A stretch of 64,000 bases of DNA from Lysobacterales bacterium (GTDB taxonomy: Bacteria; Pseudomonadota; Gammaproteobacteria; Xanthomonadales; SZUA-5). Position numbers and translations under genes: made by a program. Position 1 is the first letter of the stretch, and every line of letters starts with the position of its first letter. The stretch covers positions 1 to 64,000 of the forward strand of contig JALHRS010000012.1 in assembly GCA_022841325.1 (NCBI GenBank), in the 5' to 3' direction. A model generated the notes under the pieces. The model worked only from the letters and a program-made list of their open reading frames with translations, ran no database searches and was not told the DNA's origin. This document shows, in pieces, positions 45,898 to 55,006 of the stretch.

Positions 45898-47286
45898 TCA
45901 GCGCCGCGGACCGCCACCCAGGCCCGGCGGCATGCCGCCACCGCCCATGCCGCCCTTGAGCGCGCGCAGCATGCCCTTGATGCCGCCGCCGGACATCTTC
46001 TTCATCATCTTTTCCATCATCATGTACTGCTTCATCAGGCGGTTGATGTCGGATGGATGGGTGCCCGAGCCGCGGGCCACACGGACCTTGCGCGAGCCGT
46101 TGAGCAGATCCGGAAAGCGCCTTTCCTTGGGCGTCATCGAATTGATGATGGCCACCATCTTGCGCATTTCCTTGTCGCCCATGGCGCCAGCGGCAGCGCT
46201 GTCGCCCACCTTCGGCATCATCGGCAGCTTGTCCATCAGCTGGGCCATGCCGCCCATGTTCTGCATCTGCAGCAACTGCTCGCGCATGTCGTTGAGATCG
46301 AAGCGCTTGCCGCTGGTCACCTTGGCGGCCAGCTTCTCCATCGAATCCTGATCGGCCTTGCGGGTGACGTCCTCGATCAGCGACAGCACATCGCCCATGC
46401 CGAGAATGCGTGAGGCCACGCGATCCGGGTGGAAGGGTTCCAGCGCGTCCATCTTTTCGCCGGCGCCCAGGAACTTGATCGGGCGACCGGTGAGATAGCG
46501 CACCGACAGCGCGGCGCCACCACGGGCGTCGCCATCGGTCTTGGTCAGGATCACGCCGGTCAGCGGCAAGGCGTCGGCGAAGGCCTTGGCGGTGTTGGCG
46601 GCATCCTGGCCGGTCATGCTGTCGACCACGAACAGGGTCTCGATCGGGCTCAGCACCTGATTGAGCTCGGCCACTTCGGCCATCATGGCTTCGTCGATGG
46701 CCAGCCGACCGGCGGTATCGACGATCAGCACATCGATCAGCTGCTTGCGGGCGGCGTCCAGTGCAGCACGGGCGATCGCCAGCGGCTTCTGCTCGGGCGT
46801 GCTCGGGAACCATTCGGCGCCGACCTGGGCGGCCACGGTTTTCAGCTGCTCGATGGCGGCAGGACGGTAGACGTCGCAGCTGACCACCATCACCTTTTTC
46901 TTGCGGCGCTCGTGCAGCAGCTTGGCCAGCTTGGCGGTGGTCGTGGTTTTACCGGAACCTTGCAGACCAGCCATCAGCACCACGGCCGGTGCCGGGCAGT
47001 TCAGGTTCAGCTCTTCGTTCTGCGAGCCCATGACCGCGACCAGTTCGTCGCGCACGATCTTGATCAGGGTCTGGCCCGGGGTCAGGCTCTGCAGCACCTC
47101 CTGGCCGACCGCACGTGCCTTCACCCGCTCCATCAAGGCCTGCACCACGGGCAAGGCCACATCGGCTTCCAGCAGGGCAATGCGCACCTCGCGCAGGGCT
47201 TCGCGAATATTGCCTTCGGACAGGCGGCCGCGGCCACGCAGTCGGTTGACGGTATCGGACAGGCGTTTGGACAGGTTTTCGAACAT
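45898..47286 (-). CDS. ffh: Signal recognition particle protein Ffh
   Basis: 462 aa from ATG 47286 (MFENLSKRLSDTVNRLRG). NG domain with GLQGSGKTTTTAKLA (G1), DVYRPAAIEQL, DTAGRLAIDEAMM (G3) and TKTDGDARGG (G4); methionine-rich M domain from about 325 with GTHPSDINRLMKQYMMMEKMMKK, then a Gly/Met-rich tail GGMGGGGMPPGLGG. It binds 4.5S RNA and signal sequences for cotranslational targeting to the membrane. Transcribed divergently from ypjD, a common gammaproteobacterial arrangement; rpsP is not downstream here. Confidence 0.98.
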   Translation of the reverse strand: MFENLSKRLSDTVNRLRGRGRLSEGNIREALREVRIALLEADVALPVVQALMERVKARAVGQEVLQSLTPGQTLIKIVRDELVAVMGSQNEELNLNCPAPAVVLMAGLQGSGKTTTTAKLAKLLHERRKKKVMVVSCDVYRPAAIEQLKTVAAQVGAEWFPSTPEQKPLAIARAALDAARKQLIDVLIVDTAGRLAIDEAMMAEVAELNQVLSPIETLFVVDSMTGQDAANTAKAFADALPLTGVILTKTDGDARGGAALSVRYLTGRPIKFLGAGEKMDALEPFHPDRVASRILGMGDVLSLIEDVTRKADQDSMEKLAAKVTSGKRFDLNDMREQLLQMQNMGGMAQLMDKLPMMPKVGDSAAAGAMGDKEMRKMVAIINSMTPKERRFPDLLNGSRKVRVARGSGTHPSDINRLMKQYMMMEKMMKKMSGGGIKGMLRALKGGMGGGGMPPGLGGGPRR

Positions 47287-47380
47287 GGCGCAGGAACCAG
47301 CAATCACTGAGGACGCGCACTCTACGGACTTCTGCCCGTCGCCGGAAGCATTGGCCGCCCCAAGAATCCTCGGAACAAGT

Positions 47381-47468
47381 CGTCATTCCCGCGCAAGCGG
47401 CAATGCACGCATGCGCAAGTGCATGAAAGCCCTGGATTCCCGCTTTCGCGCGCTTGCGCGGGAATGAC
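47381..47468. repeat. GTCATTCCCGCGCAAGCGG palindromic element
   Basis: CGTCATTCCCGCGCAAGCGG is mirrored by CGCGCTTGCGCGGGAATGAC with nested smaller repeats, making an 88-bp hairpin-forming element in the ffh/ypjD gap. Confidence 0.8.
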
Positions 47469-47566
47469 GGTCAGGACTTCTTCGGAAGGTCACCCAGGCA
47501 GTTTCATCGTTCAGCATGACGCCACCGCGGATGCCCGCCGCGCCGTCGCTATGCGATGATCGGAGC

Positions 47567-48364
47567 ATGCTTGAAACCATCCTGCTGACCATCGTGGTGC
47601 TCGGCTATGCCGCCGGCTCTACCCTGCTGCTGCTCGACGCCTTTGGCGTGCGCCGTGAACCGGCGTGGCTGGCGCTGGGCGCCGGCGGTGTCGCCCTGAT
47701 CGCCCATGCCGGTCTGATCTTCCTGCCAGCCATGGCCGGGCAGCCACTGAGCACCAATTTCTTCCATGCGCTGTCGCTGGTGTCCTGGGCGATGGCCACG
47801 GTCATGACCATCACCAGCGCCCAGAACCGGGCCCGGGTGCTGTTGGCCATGATCTGGCCGATCGCCCTGCTGGCCGCGGTGGCGGCGGCGCTGAGCAATT
47901 CGACGCCCGCAGATGCCATCTCCGGCTGGCAGATCCGATTGCATGTGGTGATTGCATTGTCGGCCTATGCCCTGCTCAGCATCGCCGCGCTGCAGGCGCT
48001 GGTGGTGGCCTGGCAGGAGCGTGCGCTGCGGCGCAAGCACTTCTCGGCCACGCTGCGGGCGCTGCCGCCGCTGTCGGCGATGGAGGAACTGCTGTTCCAG
48101 TACATCGTGGCCGGTTTTGCCATGCTCACGCTGACCGTGCTCAGCGGCGCGCTGTTCATCGACGACTGGATGGCCCAGCACCTGGTGCACAAGACCGTGC
48201 TCACGCTGATGGCCTGGGTAGTGTTCGGCGGCCTGATCTTCGGACGCTGGAAATTCGGCTGGCGCGGCCGCACCGCCGTGAACTGGACGCTGGTGGGCAT
48301 GCTGGTGCTGCTGCTGGCCTTCTTCGGCAGCAAGTTCGTGCTCGAGATCGTGCTCGGGCGTTAG
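47567..48364 (+). CDS. ypjD: Inner-membrane protein YpjD, CcsA/cytochrome c assembly family
   Basis: 265 aa from ATG 47567. Eight hydrophobic helices; the family core is visible as STNFFHALSLVSWAMA, IRLHVVIALSAYALLSIAALQAL and LVHKTVLTLMAWVVFGGLIFGRWKFGWRGRTAV. The conserved His residues in the second and third of these correspond to haem-ligand positions in CcsA/CcmC proteins. The specific role of YpjD is not settled. Divergent from ffh. Confidence 0.9.
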   Translation: MLETILLTIVVLGYAAGSTLLLLDAFGVRREPAWLALGAGGVALIAHAGLIFLPAMAGQPLSTNFFHALSLVSWAMATVMTITSAQNRARVLLAMIWPIALLAAVAAALSNSTPADAISGWQIRLHVVIALSAYALLSIAALQALVVAWQERALRRKHFSATLRALPPLSAMEELLFQYIVAGFAMLTLTVLSGALFIDDWMAQHLVHKTVLTLMAWVVFGGLIFGRWKFGWRGRTAVNWTLVGMLVLLLAFFGSKFVLEIVLGR

Positions 48365-48875
48365 CCAGGTCGGCGTTCTGCGCCGCGCATCGGCAGGTCC
48401 AGACCAACTCGCCTGTAGGAGCCACCTCGCGTCGCGACCGTTGTGTCGGGCAGCGGTCGCGAAGATCGGGAACCGCGGTGAGTGGTTCGCAGAAACGGAA
48501 CGCGGAGAACGCAGAGGGGCGCAGAGAACGCAGAGAGGAGCTTGTCCAGATCCAATTTGCCTTTCTCTGCGTTCTCAGCGGCCCTTAGCGTTCTCCGCGT
48601 TGAGGCTGTTGCCCGCCAGCGTGCGACCCGATTGGCAGGTGTCGCAAGGGCGCTCCTACGGACGAACAAACTTTTGGCCCATTCAGGAGATGGGCGTCCA
48701 GACAAGTCTGGACCTACAAGAGCTCGCAGGCTGTCGGCCTACGACGGGAACGAAGCGGGTTCGTGGAGGGCCGCGCGCCTGCGCGGCCGCTGTTGATCTT
48801 CGGTCAGTGCAAAGCGGCGCCGCAGCGCGGCGCCCTCCACAACTGCGAGTTGCGAAAGCACAGCCGGGCGCCGGT
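48365..48875. repeat. Intergenic repeat cluster
   Basis: No gene seen. In order: a GTAGGAGC unit at 48416, the CGCGGAGAACGCAGAGG inverted-repeat element at 48495-48605 (copy of 25208-25322), a second GGGCGCTCCTAC unit, an exact 25-bp copy of the 11.9-kb GTCCAGACAAGTCTGGAC arm at 48694-48718, and a GGAGGGCCGCGCGCC...GGCGCCCTCC palindrome at about 48764-48838. Confidence 0.8.
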
Positions 48876-51533
48876 TCACAAGGCCAGCGATACCAGCACC
48901 ATGCTGGTGTCGTCCGGATCCACTCGAACGCTGAATCCCAGTTTCCGCATCATCTTCTGCATCTTGCGGTTCTCGGCCAGCACCATGCCATCCATGCGCT
49001 GGAGCCCGCGCTCGCGGGCGACGTCGATCAGTGCCTGCATCAGCTGCACGCCCAGACCCTGACCCTGCCAGGCGTCGCCGATGGCGATGGCGAACTCGCA
49101 GCTGTGCATGTCTGGATTGAGCATGTAGCGGGCGACGCCGGCGATGCGCGTAGGTGCGGCCGATTCAGAGGTCGCGGCTGGCCCGCGATCGACCTCGGCC
49201 ACCAGTGCCATTTCCCGCCAGTAATCGATCTGGGTGTAACGCGCCAGTTGCCGTGGCGCCAGTTCCTTGACACTGGCCACAAAGCGGAAATAGCGGGTCT
49301 CTTCCGACATCGAACGCACGAATTCCTGCAGCGAATCAGCGTCTTCCGGGCGGATGGCGCGCAAGCGCCAGGCGCTGCCGTCACGCATCAGTCCCTCGCG
49401 CTCCAGCGCCGTCGGATAGGGCATGATCGCCATATGCCCGTAGGGCAAGTTCCCCGGTTCAAACGAGCGCTTGAGCAGGATCCGGGCATCGACCACGCTG
49501 ACGCCATGCTGATCGACAATCAGCGGATTGAGATCGATCTCGGCGATTTCCGGGACTTCGCAAACCAGTTCGGACACCCGCAGCAACACCTGCTCGACGG
49601 CATCGATAGCGGCCGGCGCAGCGCCGCGCCATGGGCCGAGCATGCGTGCCGCACGACTGCGCTCGATCAACCGTCGCGCCAGAAAACGGTTCAGTGGCGG
49701 CAGCTCCATGGCGCGGTCGGCATAGATCTCGATGGCCCGCCCGCCGGCGCCGAACAGCAGCACCGGTCCGAACAGGGCATCGGTGACGACGCCCACATAG
49801 AGCTCACGCGCATGCCGTGAAGACACCATCGGCTCGACTGCAATGCCATCGATGCGGGCCTCGGGCGCCCGCGCGCGCACGCCATCCATCATGGTCTGCC
49901 AGGCCAGCTGCAGCTGTCGCGCCCCACGGACGTCGAGCAGTACGCCATCCACATCCGATTTGTGGGTGATGTCGGGCGAACTGATCTTCAGCACCACCGG
50001 ATAGCCGATCTGCTGGGCGATCAGGGTGGCTTCCTGCGGGCTGCGGCTGAGCTGGGTGTGGGCCACGGGAATATGGAATGCCGCCAGCAGCGCCTTGGAT
50101 TCCATTTCTGACAGCAGCGCCCGCCCCTGCCCCAGCACGTCGGCCAGCAGCAGTCGCGCGCTTTCCAGATCCGGCCACTTGCCCTCCGCCAGTGCCGGCG
50201 GGGTCTGCCAGCGCAATTGCTGGTTGCGATAGAAGCTGGCGAGATTGCCGAAGGCGTCGACCGCCGGCTCCGGAGTGCGGAAAGTGGGGATGCCGGCATG
50301 CGACAGCAGCGCCCGCGATTCCAGCACGCGGCGATCGCCCAGCCAGCAGGCGATCAGCGGCTTGGCGGCCCGCTCGTGCAGCGCGATCAGACGATGGGCA
50401 TAAGCCAGCGGATCGGAATCGGCCTTGGGGGCGTGCAAGGCCAGCACGCCATCCACGGCCGGGTCATTCATCACCACGGCCACCGCAGCGCCAAAGGTCG
50501 CGGCGTCAGCGCGCTCGCCGATGTCGACCGGCGTGGTGATGGTCGCCTCGCCGCTCAGCGCCAGCAGTTGCTGCGCCGTCTCCGCACCCAGGCTGGCCAG
50601 CGCCAGTCCGGATTCCAGCGCCCAGTCGGCGGCGAGCAGGCCCGGGCCACCGCCATTGGCGACGATGGCCAGTCGCCGACCGCTGGGCCGGTAGCGCGAG
50701 GCCAGGCATTTGACCGCCGAGAACAACTGCACGAAGAAGCGCACGCGCACGGCTCCAGCGCGGCGCAGTGCGGCGTCGAAGACATCATCCTCGCCCACGA
50801 GCGCCCGCGAATGGGTCTGCGCAGCCACCGCCGTCGCCGGGAAACGCCCGGCCTTCAGCACCACCACCGGTTTGATGGTCGCCACCGCTCGCAATGCGGA
50901 CAGAAAGCTGCGCGGCTCGCGCACGCCTTCCAGATAGATGACGATGCTCTCGGTGGCCAGATCGGCAGCCAGAAAATCGAGCACTTCGGCCATGTCGATA
51001 TCGCGCTGGGCGCCAACCGTGGCCACCAGCGAAAAGCCGACGCCCTGGTCCAGCGCCCAATCCATGGTCGAGGCCGCCAGCGATCCCGACTGCGCCAGAA
51101 AGGCCACACTGCCGGGCGGCGGCATCGGTCCCAGCAGACTCAGGTTCAAGCCATGACCAGGCCGCTGCAGACCAATGGAATCCGGCCCCAGCAGACGCAC
51201 GCCGTGCGCGCGCGCAGCCCCCAGCAGACGCTCGATGCACCCGGCGGACCCGCAGCTTCCGGTATGCAGCACCAGCCGCAGCTGCCAGGCCCCGAGGCGC
51301 GGCATCAGTTCCGCAGCCTGATCGGCATCCATCAGCAGCCAGACCACATCGGGCATCATCGGCGCGGCATCGGCAGCCAGCAAGGCCGGGCTCAGCGGGT
51401 CCAGACGGGCTCTGCCATCGGCAATCCAGTCGTCCAGCACAGTGCTGACCTGTTGCAGATCAGCCCCTGCCAGCGCATGCACCACCCAGATGCGCTGCGG
51501 ATCAAACAATCGGGTCAGCGCATGCTTTTCCAC
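48876..51533 (-). CDS. PatZ/Pat-type protein lysine acetyltransferase (acyl-CoA ligase-like + GNAT)
   Basis: 885 aa, almost the length of E. coli PatZ. Domains in order: CoA-binding and ligase-CoA domains of NDP-forming acyl-CoA synthetases (VAFLAQSGSLAASTMDWALD, VANGGGPGLLAADWALE), an ATP-grasp domain (GYPVVLKISSPDITHKSDVDGV, IAEIDLNPLIVD) and a C-terminal GNAT domain (IAIGDAWQGQGLGVQLMQALIDVARERGL). Such enzymes acetylate catalytic lysines, classically inactivating acetyl-CoA synthetase. A deacylase gene lies 26 bp upstream in the same direction, suggesting a reversible-acetylation operon. Confidence 0.92.
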   Translation of the reverse strand: MEKHALTRLFDPQRIWVVHALAGADLQQVSTVLDDWIADGRARLDPLSPALLAADAAPMMPDVVWLLMDADQAAELMPRLGAWQLRLVLHTGSCGSAGCIERLLGAARAHGVRLLGPDSIGLQRPGHGLNLSLLGPMPPPGSVAFLAQSGSLAASTMDWALDQGVGFSLVATVGAQRDIDMAEVLDFLAADLATESIVIYLEGVREPRSFLSALRAVATIKPVVVLKAGRFPATAVAAQTHSRALVGEDDVFDAALRRAGAVRVRFFVQLFSAVKCLASRYRPSGRRLAIVANGGGPGLLAADWALESGLALASLGAETAQQLLALSGEATITTPVDIGERADAATFGAAVAVVMNDPAVDGVLALHAPKADSDPLAYAHRLIALHERAAKPLIACWLGDRRVLESRALLSHAGIPTFRTPEPAVDAFGNLASFYRNQQLRWQTPPALAEGKWPDLESARLLLADVLGQGRALLSEMESKALLAAFHIPVAHTQLSRSPQEATLIAQQIGYPVVLKISSPDITHKSDVDGVLLDVRGARQLQLAWQTMMDGVRARAPEARIDGIAVEPMVSSRHARELYVGVVTDALFGPVLLFGAGGRAIEIYADRAMELPPLNRFLARRLIERSRAARMLGPWRGAAPAAIDAVEQVLLRVSELVCEVPEIAEIDLNPLIVDQHGVSVVDARILLKRSFEPGNLPYGHMAIMPYPTALEREGLMRDGSAWRLRAIRPEDADSLQEFVRSMSEETRYFRFVASVKELAPRQLARYTQIDYWREMALVAEVDRGPAATSESAAPTRIAGVARYMLNPDMHSCEFAIAIGDAWQGQGLGVQLMQALIDVARERGLQRMDGMVLAENRKMQKMMRKLGFSVRVDPDDTSMVLVSLAL

Positions 51534-51559
51534 CAGGGATTCCTAGGCCGAGACGGTGT

Positions 51560-52486
51560 TCATTCGAATTCCCCCAGCACCTTCACGTGCGCCAGCACGC
51601 TGCGAGCCAGCGAGGGCAGATCGTATCCGCCTTCGAGCGTGGACACGATGCGACCGCGGGCATGGCGTTTGGCCACCGCCAGCACCTGCTCGGTCACCCA
51701 GGCGTAGTCCGATTCGACCCAGCGCAGCTGCGACATGTCGTCATCGCGGTGGGCATCGAAGCCTGCCGAGATCACGATCAGCTGTGGCTGAAAACGCTCC
51801 AGCGCCGGCAGCCAGTCGCGGCTCACCGCGCCGCGCATGGCGCTGCCGTCGCTGTAGGGCGGCAGTGGCACGTTGACCATGTTGAAGCCCAGGGGCTCGG
51901 TACCGCTGGCCGGATACAGCGGATGCTGGAAGGTGGACACCATCAGCACGCGCTCGTCGTTGGCCAGGATGTTCTCGCTGCCGTTGCCGTGATGGACGTC
52001 GAAATCGACCAGGGCCACGCGCGCCAGACCGTGTTCCTCCAGCGCATGCAGCACGCCCACAGCGGCATTGTTGTAAAAGCAGAAACCCATGGCCTCGTTG
52101 CGGACGGCATGGTGCCCCGGCGGGCGCACTGCGCAGAAGGCGCGTTCGAACTCGCCAGCCATGATGCCATCGACCGCACGCACCACCGCCCCGGCCGCGC
52201 GGCGGGCGGCGCGCAGGGTGTAGGCGTTCATGTAGGTATCCGGGTCTACATGGGTGTAACCCTCGCCCGGCAGGGCCGCGTCCAGTTCGGCCAGATAGAG
52301 CGCGTCGTGGGCATGCCACAGCACTTCACGACGGACCTCCGGGGCCTCGATGCGCCGCAGCCAGTCCATCACCCCTGCAGCCGCCAGACGATCTTCGATC
52401 GCACGCAAACGGGCCGGGCATTCCGGGTGATGCGGCCCCATGTCATGGCGCAGACAATCGGGGTGGGAGATGTAGGCCAGCGTCAA
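51560..52486 (-). CDS. Histone-deacetylase-family deacylase (AcuC/acetylpolyamine amidohydrolase type)
   Basis: 308 aa. Signature motifs of the zinc deacetylase fold are complete: GPHHPECPARL, RPPGHHA (His125-His126), the zinc ligands in VDFDVHHGNG (Asp163, His165) and SAGFDAHRDD, and a closing STLEGGYDLPSLA. Family members remove acyl groups from lysines or polyamines. Placement directly before the PatZ-type acetyltransferase resembles the acuA-acuC logic of Bacillus, where acetyl-CoA synthetase is switched off and on, although the families differ. Confidence 0.92.
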   Translation of the reverse strand: MTLAYISHPDCLRHDMGPHHPECPARLRAIEDRLAAAGVMDWLRRIEAPEVRREVLWHAHDALYLAELDAALPGEGYTHVDPDTYMNAYTLRAARRAAGAVVRAVDGIMAGEFERAFCAVRPPGHHAVRNEAMGFCFYNNAAVGVLHALEEHGLARVALVDFDVHHGNGSENILANDERVLMVSTFQHPLYPASGTEPLGFNMVNVPLPPYSDGSAMRGAVSRDWLPALERFQPQLIVISAGFDAHRDDDMSQLRWVESDYAWVTEQVLAVAKRHARGRIVSTLEGGYDLPSLARSVLAHVKVLGEFE

Positions 52487-52604
52487 CGGAGACTCCGAAG
52501 TACAGGGATCGGGGCAAGACTAGGGCCGGCGGCCTCTGCGCGCCACAGCAAAAGGGGGCAGCATTGAGCATGCAGAGGACGATCGCCCAGCACCTTGAGC
52601 CCGC

Positions 52605-53171
52605 TCAAATCCGGCCCAGCCAGCGACGCGCCATGCGCTGCAGCGAAGGGTCCATCGCCGGATCGTCCAGCACCTGCGCCACCGGCACCCAGGCCAGCGC
52701 CAGCGATTCTTCCGACACCTGAAAGTCCTCGCTGCCGGCGCAATGCAACACGAAGCGCACGTCCCAGTGCGTGTGTTCGGGCTCAGGCCCGCGCGCGGGA
52801 ATACGGTGCGCATCCAGATCGAAGATGGCGGGCTCGATCCGCAGACCGCCAAGTCCGGACTCCTCCTCGGCCTCGCGCAGCGCCACGGCCATCAGATCAG
52901 GATCGCCATCGGCATGACCCCCGAGCTGCAACCAGCGCCCGAGCTTGCGATGATGGGTCAGCAGCACCCGCTGACCATCCGCCGACAGCAGCCAGCACGA
53001 AGCCGTGAAATGCCCACCCAGCCGCGAGCGCAGGAAGACATCATCGCCACTGCGGGCAAATGCCAGGAACTGGTGAGTCACCTCCAGCGCATCCGGTCGG
53101 GCCTGCGCAAAAGCCTGCAACAGGCCGATCACCCCTGTGCTCGAAACCGTGGACAAACCCCGCTCCTTCAC
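52605..53171 (-). CDS. Nudix hydrolase
   Basis: 188 aa. The Nudix box GHADGDPDLMAVALREAEEESGL is intact with the REaEEeSG core. Preceding text GGHFTASCWLLSADGQRVLLTHHRKLGRWLQLGGH is typical of a group of bacterial Nudix proteins of unknown substrate. Lies 118 bp upstream of the deacylase gene on the same strand, so it may or may not belong to that operon. Confidence 0.88.
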   Translation of the reverse strand: MKERGLSTVSSTGVIGLLQAFAQARPDALEVTHQFLAFARSGDDVFLRSRLGGHFTASCWLLSADGQRVLLTHHRKLGRWLQLGGHADGDPDLMAVALREAEEESGLGGLRIEPAIFDLDAHRIPARGPEPEHTHWDVRFVLHCAGSEDFQVSEESLALAWVPVAQVLDDPAMDPSLQRMARRWLGRI

Positions 53172-53278
53172 GCTGCTGCGCGATCTGATGCTGCCCTATG
53201 TTAGCGCCGCAGGGCCCCTGCCCCGCCCCTGACTCCTGATTGATGCGCGAACCAGCACCCTGAGGAGAACGGCCGGAA

Positions 53279-53307
53279 CTGCCAGGCAGCGTGGCTTGTT
53301 GTATGCT
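53279..53307 (+). promoter_or_regulatory. Probable promoter of tRNA-Arg
   Basis: A -35-like CTGCCA and a -10-like TATGCT (53302-53307) are 17 bp apart, followed by a GC-rich discriminator, as expected for stringently controlled stable-RNA promoters. The tRNA begins 11 bp later. Confidence 0.5.
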
Positions 53308-53318
53308 CCGCCGCGTGC

Positions 53319-53395
53319 GGGTCCGTAGCTCAGCTGGATAGAGCACCTGGCTTCGAACCAGGTGGTCGGGGGTTCGAGTCCCTCCGGGCCCGCCA
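53319..53395 (+). tRNA. tRNA-Arg(TCG)
   Basis: A 77-nt cloverleaf: acceptor GGGTCCG/CGGGCCC with one T-G pair, D-arm GCTCAGCTGGATAGAGC, anticodon stem CCTGG/CCAGG with loop CTTCGAA (anticodon TCG, decoding CGA), T-arm GGGGGTTCGAGTCCCTC and encoded CCA. Its 3' part is the attachment site of the adjacent element and stays intact after integration. Confidence 0.97.
53347..53395. other. attL: 49-bp direct repeat within tRNA-Arg
   Basis: From CTGGCTTCG in the anticodon arm to the final CCA, identical to 58727-58775. It marks the left end of the integrated element. Confidence 0.93.
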
Positions 53396-53453
53396 TTAAA
53401 ATCAATGCGTTACACGCAAGAGTGCCGCGGAGCCGCGTCAAAATCAAACAGCA

Positions 53454-53475
53454 AAGCATACGTCGAAGCATACGG
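53454..53475. repeat. Integrase arm-type sites, left
   Basis: Two AGCATAC copies 12 bp apart (AAGCATACGTCGAAGCATAC). The same pair occurs near the right end at 58567-58588, as expected for arm-binding sites of a tyrosine integrase. Confidence 0.7.
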
Positions 53476-53510
53476 ATGCGCAGACCTTGGGCGTGCAAAC
53501 AGGGACTTGA

Positions 53511-53972
53511 ATGCCAATCCCGACGATGGACATCCATGGTTTTCTTCCCCCGGGTTTCCATGACTGCACCCTCCGGGAGGCGCACACTGCATTTTGCTAC
53601 ACACCGCATCGGCGTCAGCTATTCCTGAATTTGTTGCGCTACTTCAGGTTGTGGACCATCAATCACCTACATCCCTTGGTGTACATTGACGGTGGGTTCT
53701 CGTCCAGGAAGGCTGCCCCGCCCAAGGACATCGATGTGATTGTGGATATCGAGCGCTTCGACCTTCGAAACGCTCAAGTCGCACGAATCTGCACAAAACT
53801 GCTAGACCACGACTCGATCGAGCGAGCCTTCGGGCTTGAGGTGTTCCCCTTCCATAGAGTGCTGGTGAACAATGACTTCACAATGTACTTTCAGTACCTC
53901 AAGCCCGAGCAACGTTCGGCGCTTGGGCTCGACTCGGCCTATCGGAAAGGGATGCTGAGGGTCCAGATATGA
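53511..53972 (+). CDS. DUF6932-type nucleotidyltransferase-like protein
   Basis: 153 aa; AGGGA stands 6 bp before ATG 53511. FLPPGFHDCTLREAHTAF then PHRRQLFLNLLRYF and VYIDGGFSSRKAAPPKDIDV match the DUF6932 pattern (GxLPPGiH... DGSFvTxKxxPxDiD), with a G-G/S and D-x-D arrangement like minimal nucleotidyltransferases. The first motif residue is GG rather than GS. The stop overlaps the next start by 4 bp (ATGA), so the two products are made together. A toxin-antitoxin or anti-phage role is inference. Confidence 0.75.
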   Translation: MPIPTMDIHGFLPPGFHDCTLREAHTAFCYTPHRRQLFLNLLRYFRLWTINHLHPLVYIDGGFSSRKAAPPKDIDVIVDIERFDLRNAQVARICTKLLDHDSIERAFGLEVFPFHRVLVNNDFTMYFQYLKPEQRSALGLDSAYRKGMLRVQI

Positions 53973-54976
53973 ACACGGGTCCTTACGTAAGCGAAGTCCA
54001 CGGGAAAGCCCGTGTCCTTCACGATCAGATCGCAGCCTTGACCGCAAAGGCAGCCGAGGCAGGTCCGGATGCTCATGAGCTGACGGCCCTGTTTTGCGCC
54101 CCCTATTACCAACTTCTCGACGAGCTATTCGCGGAGGAGTTGCCTTGGGCCAATGCCATGGACAGTTCAGACATGGTTGTTCGCTTGAAAGGCCCTGCCG
54201 CCGACCAGGACGCGCCCAGAGTCAGCCTTCTAACGGACGTTCTTGGGCTATTGAGGAAACAAGTTCAGGGGATTGCAAAGGCACTGATGCAAGCTCATGG
54301 AAACGAGAATTTCCCAGACACGCTAGATCTGGGGCTATCGGCCTTCGCTCGGGGAAGCATTGTCCTCGGGCTGAAAGTTAGATCCGAACCAAGCGGACAA
54401 CAGAGTTTGCTTGGCGAAAACGATTTGCTATTTGACGCAACTCGCTCCGCTGTACACCGGCTGGGCGAAGTCTCTAGGTTTCTGGACGAGGGCGGCGTTC
54501 ACGACGACATTGTTGAAGCACTTCCTGATCCTGCATTGCGTGATGTTGTTCTATCGGCGGCCAGCAAGCTCGCACCTACCGGCCGTCGCGGCATAGACAC
54601 TGTGCAACTAGTGCACCCAGGCGCTACCTGGGGAGATCCTATGACCCCAGCAACGCGTGTTGCATTGCGTCAGGCGCTCACCCGACCAATCAAGCGCCGT
54701 GGATTCTTCGAAGCGACGGGAGTTGTTCGCGAGCTCGACTTGGATCTGATGCGATTCGAGCTTCGCAACGTCAGGGAAATCGGATCGATCCGCTGTGTCT
54801 ACGCTGGCATCCCGGAGTCGCAAGCCCGAGCACTTCTTGGAGCAACTGTCGTCGTGGCGGGAGACGCTGCGCTTGATGTGAACGGCCGAGCGAAATTGAT
54901 GCAGATCAGCGACTACAAGATCCTAGCCGCCTCCGACGCCCAAGGCGAGCTTCCGTTAAGGACGGAATCCCTTTAA
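53969..54976 (+). CDS. Uncharacterised 335-aa partner of the nucleotidyltransferase-like protein
   Basis: No family recognised. The N-terminal half is helical (VLHDQIAALTAKAAEAG, LLTDVLGLLRKQVQGIAKAL), followed by LDLGLSAFARGSIVLGLKV. The C-terminal 110 residues are beta-rich (FFEATGVVRELDLDLMRFEL, GSIRCVYAGIPESQARALLG, VVVAGDAALDVNGRAKLMQI) and read like an OB-like or small-barrel module with a GR-containing strand. Codon usage is less GC-biased than core genes around it. Four-base overlap with the upstream gene suggests a two-protein system. Confidence 0.7.
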   Translation: MNTGPYVSEVHGKARVLHDQIAALTAKAAEAGPDAHELTALFCAPYYQLLDELFAEELPWANAMDSSDMVVRLKGPAADQDAPRVSLLTDVLGLLRKQVQGIAKALMQAHGNENFPDTLDLGLSAFARGSIVLGLKVRSEPSGQQSLLGENDLLFDATRSAVHRLGEVSRFLDEGGVHDDIVEALPDPALRDVVLSAASKLAPTGRRGIDTVQLVHPGATWGDPMTPATRVALRQALTRPIKRRGFFEATGVVRELDLDLMRFELRNVREIGSIRCVYAGIPESQARALLGATVVVAGDAALDVNGRAKLMQISDYKILAASDAQGELPLRTESL

Positions 54977-55006
54977 TTTTCGCGAGAGCGCGTGCGGGCA
55001 GAACAG

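Noticed and set aside
50217-51707. 496-codon plus-strand frame over the acetyltransferase
   Set aside because: Antisense of a gene with clear domains; no motif of its own.
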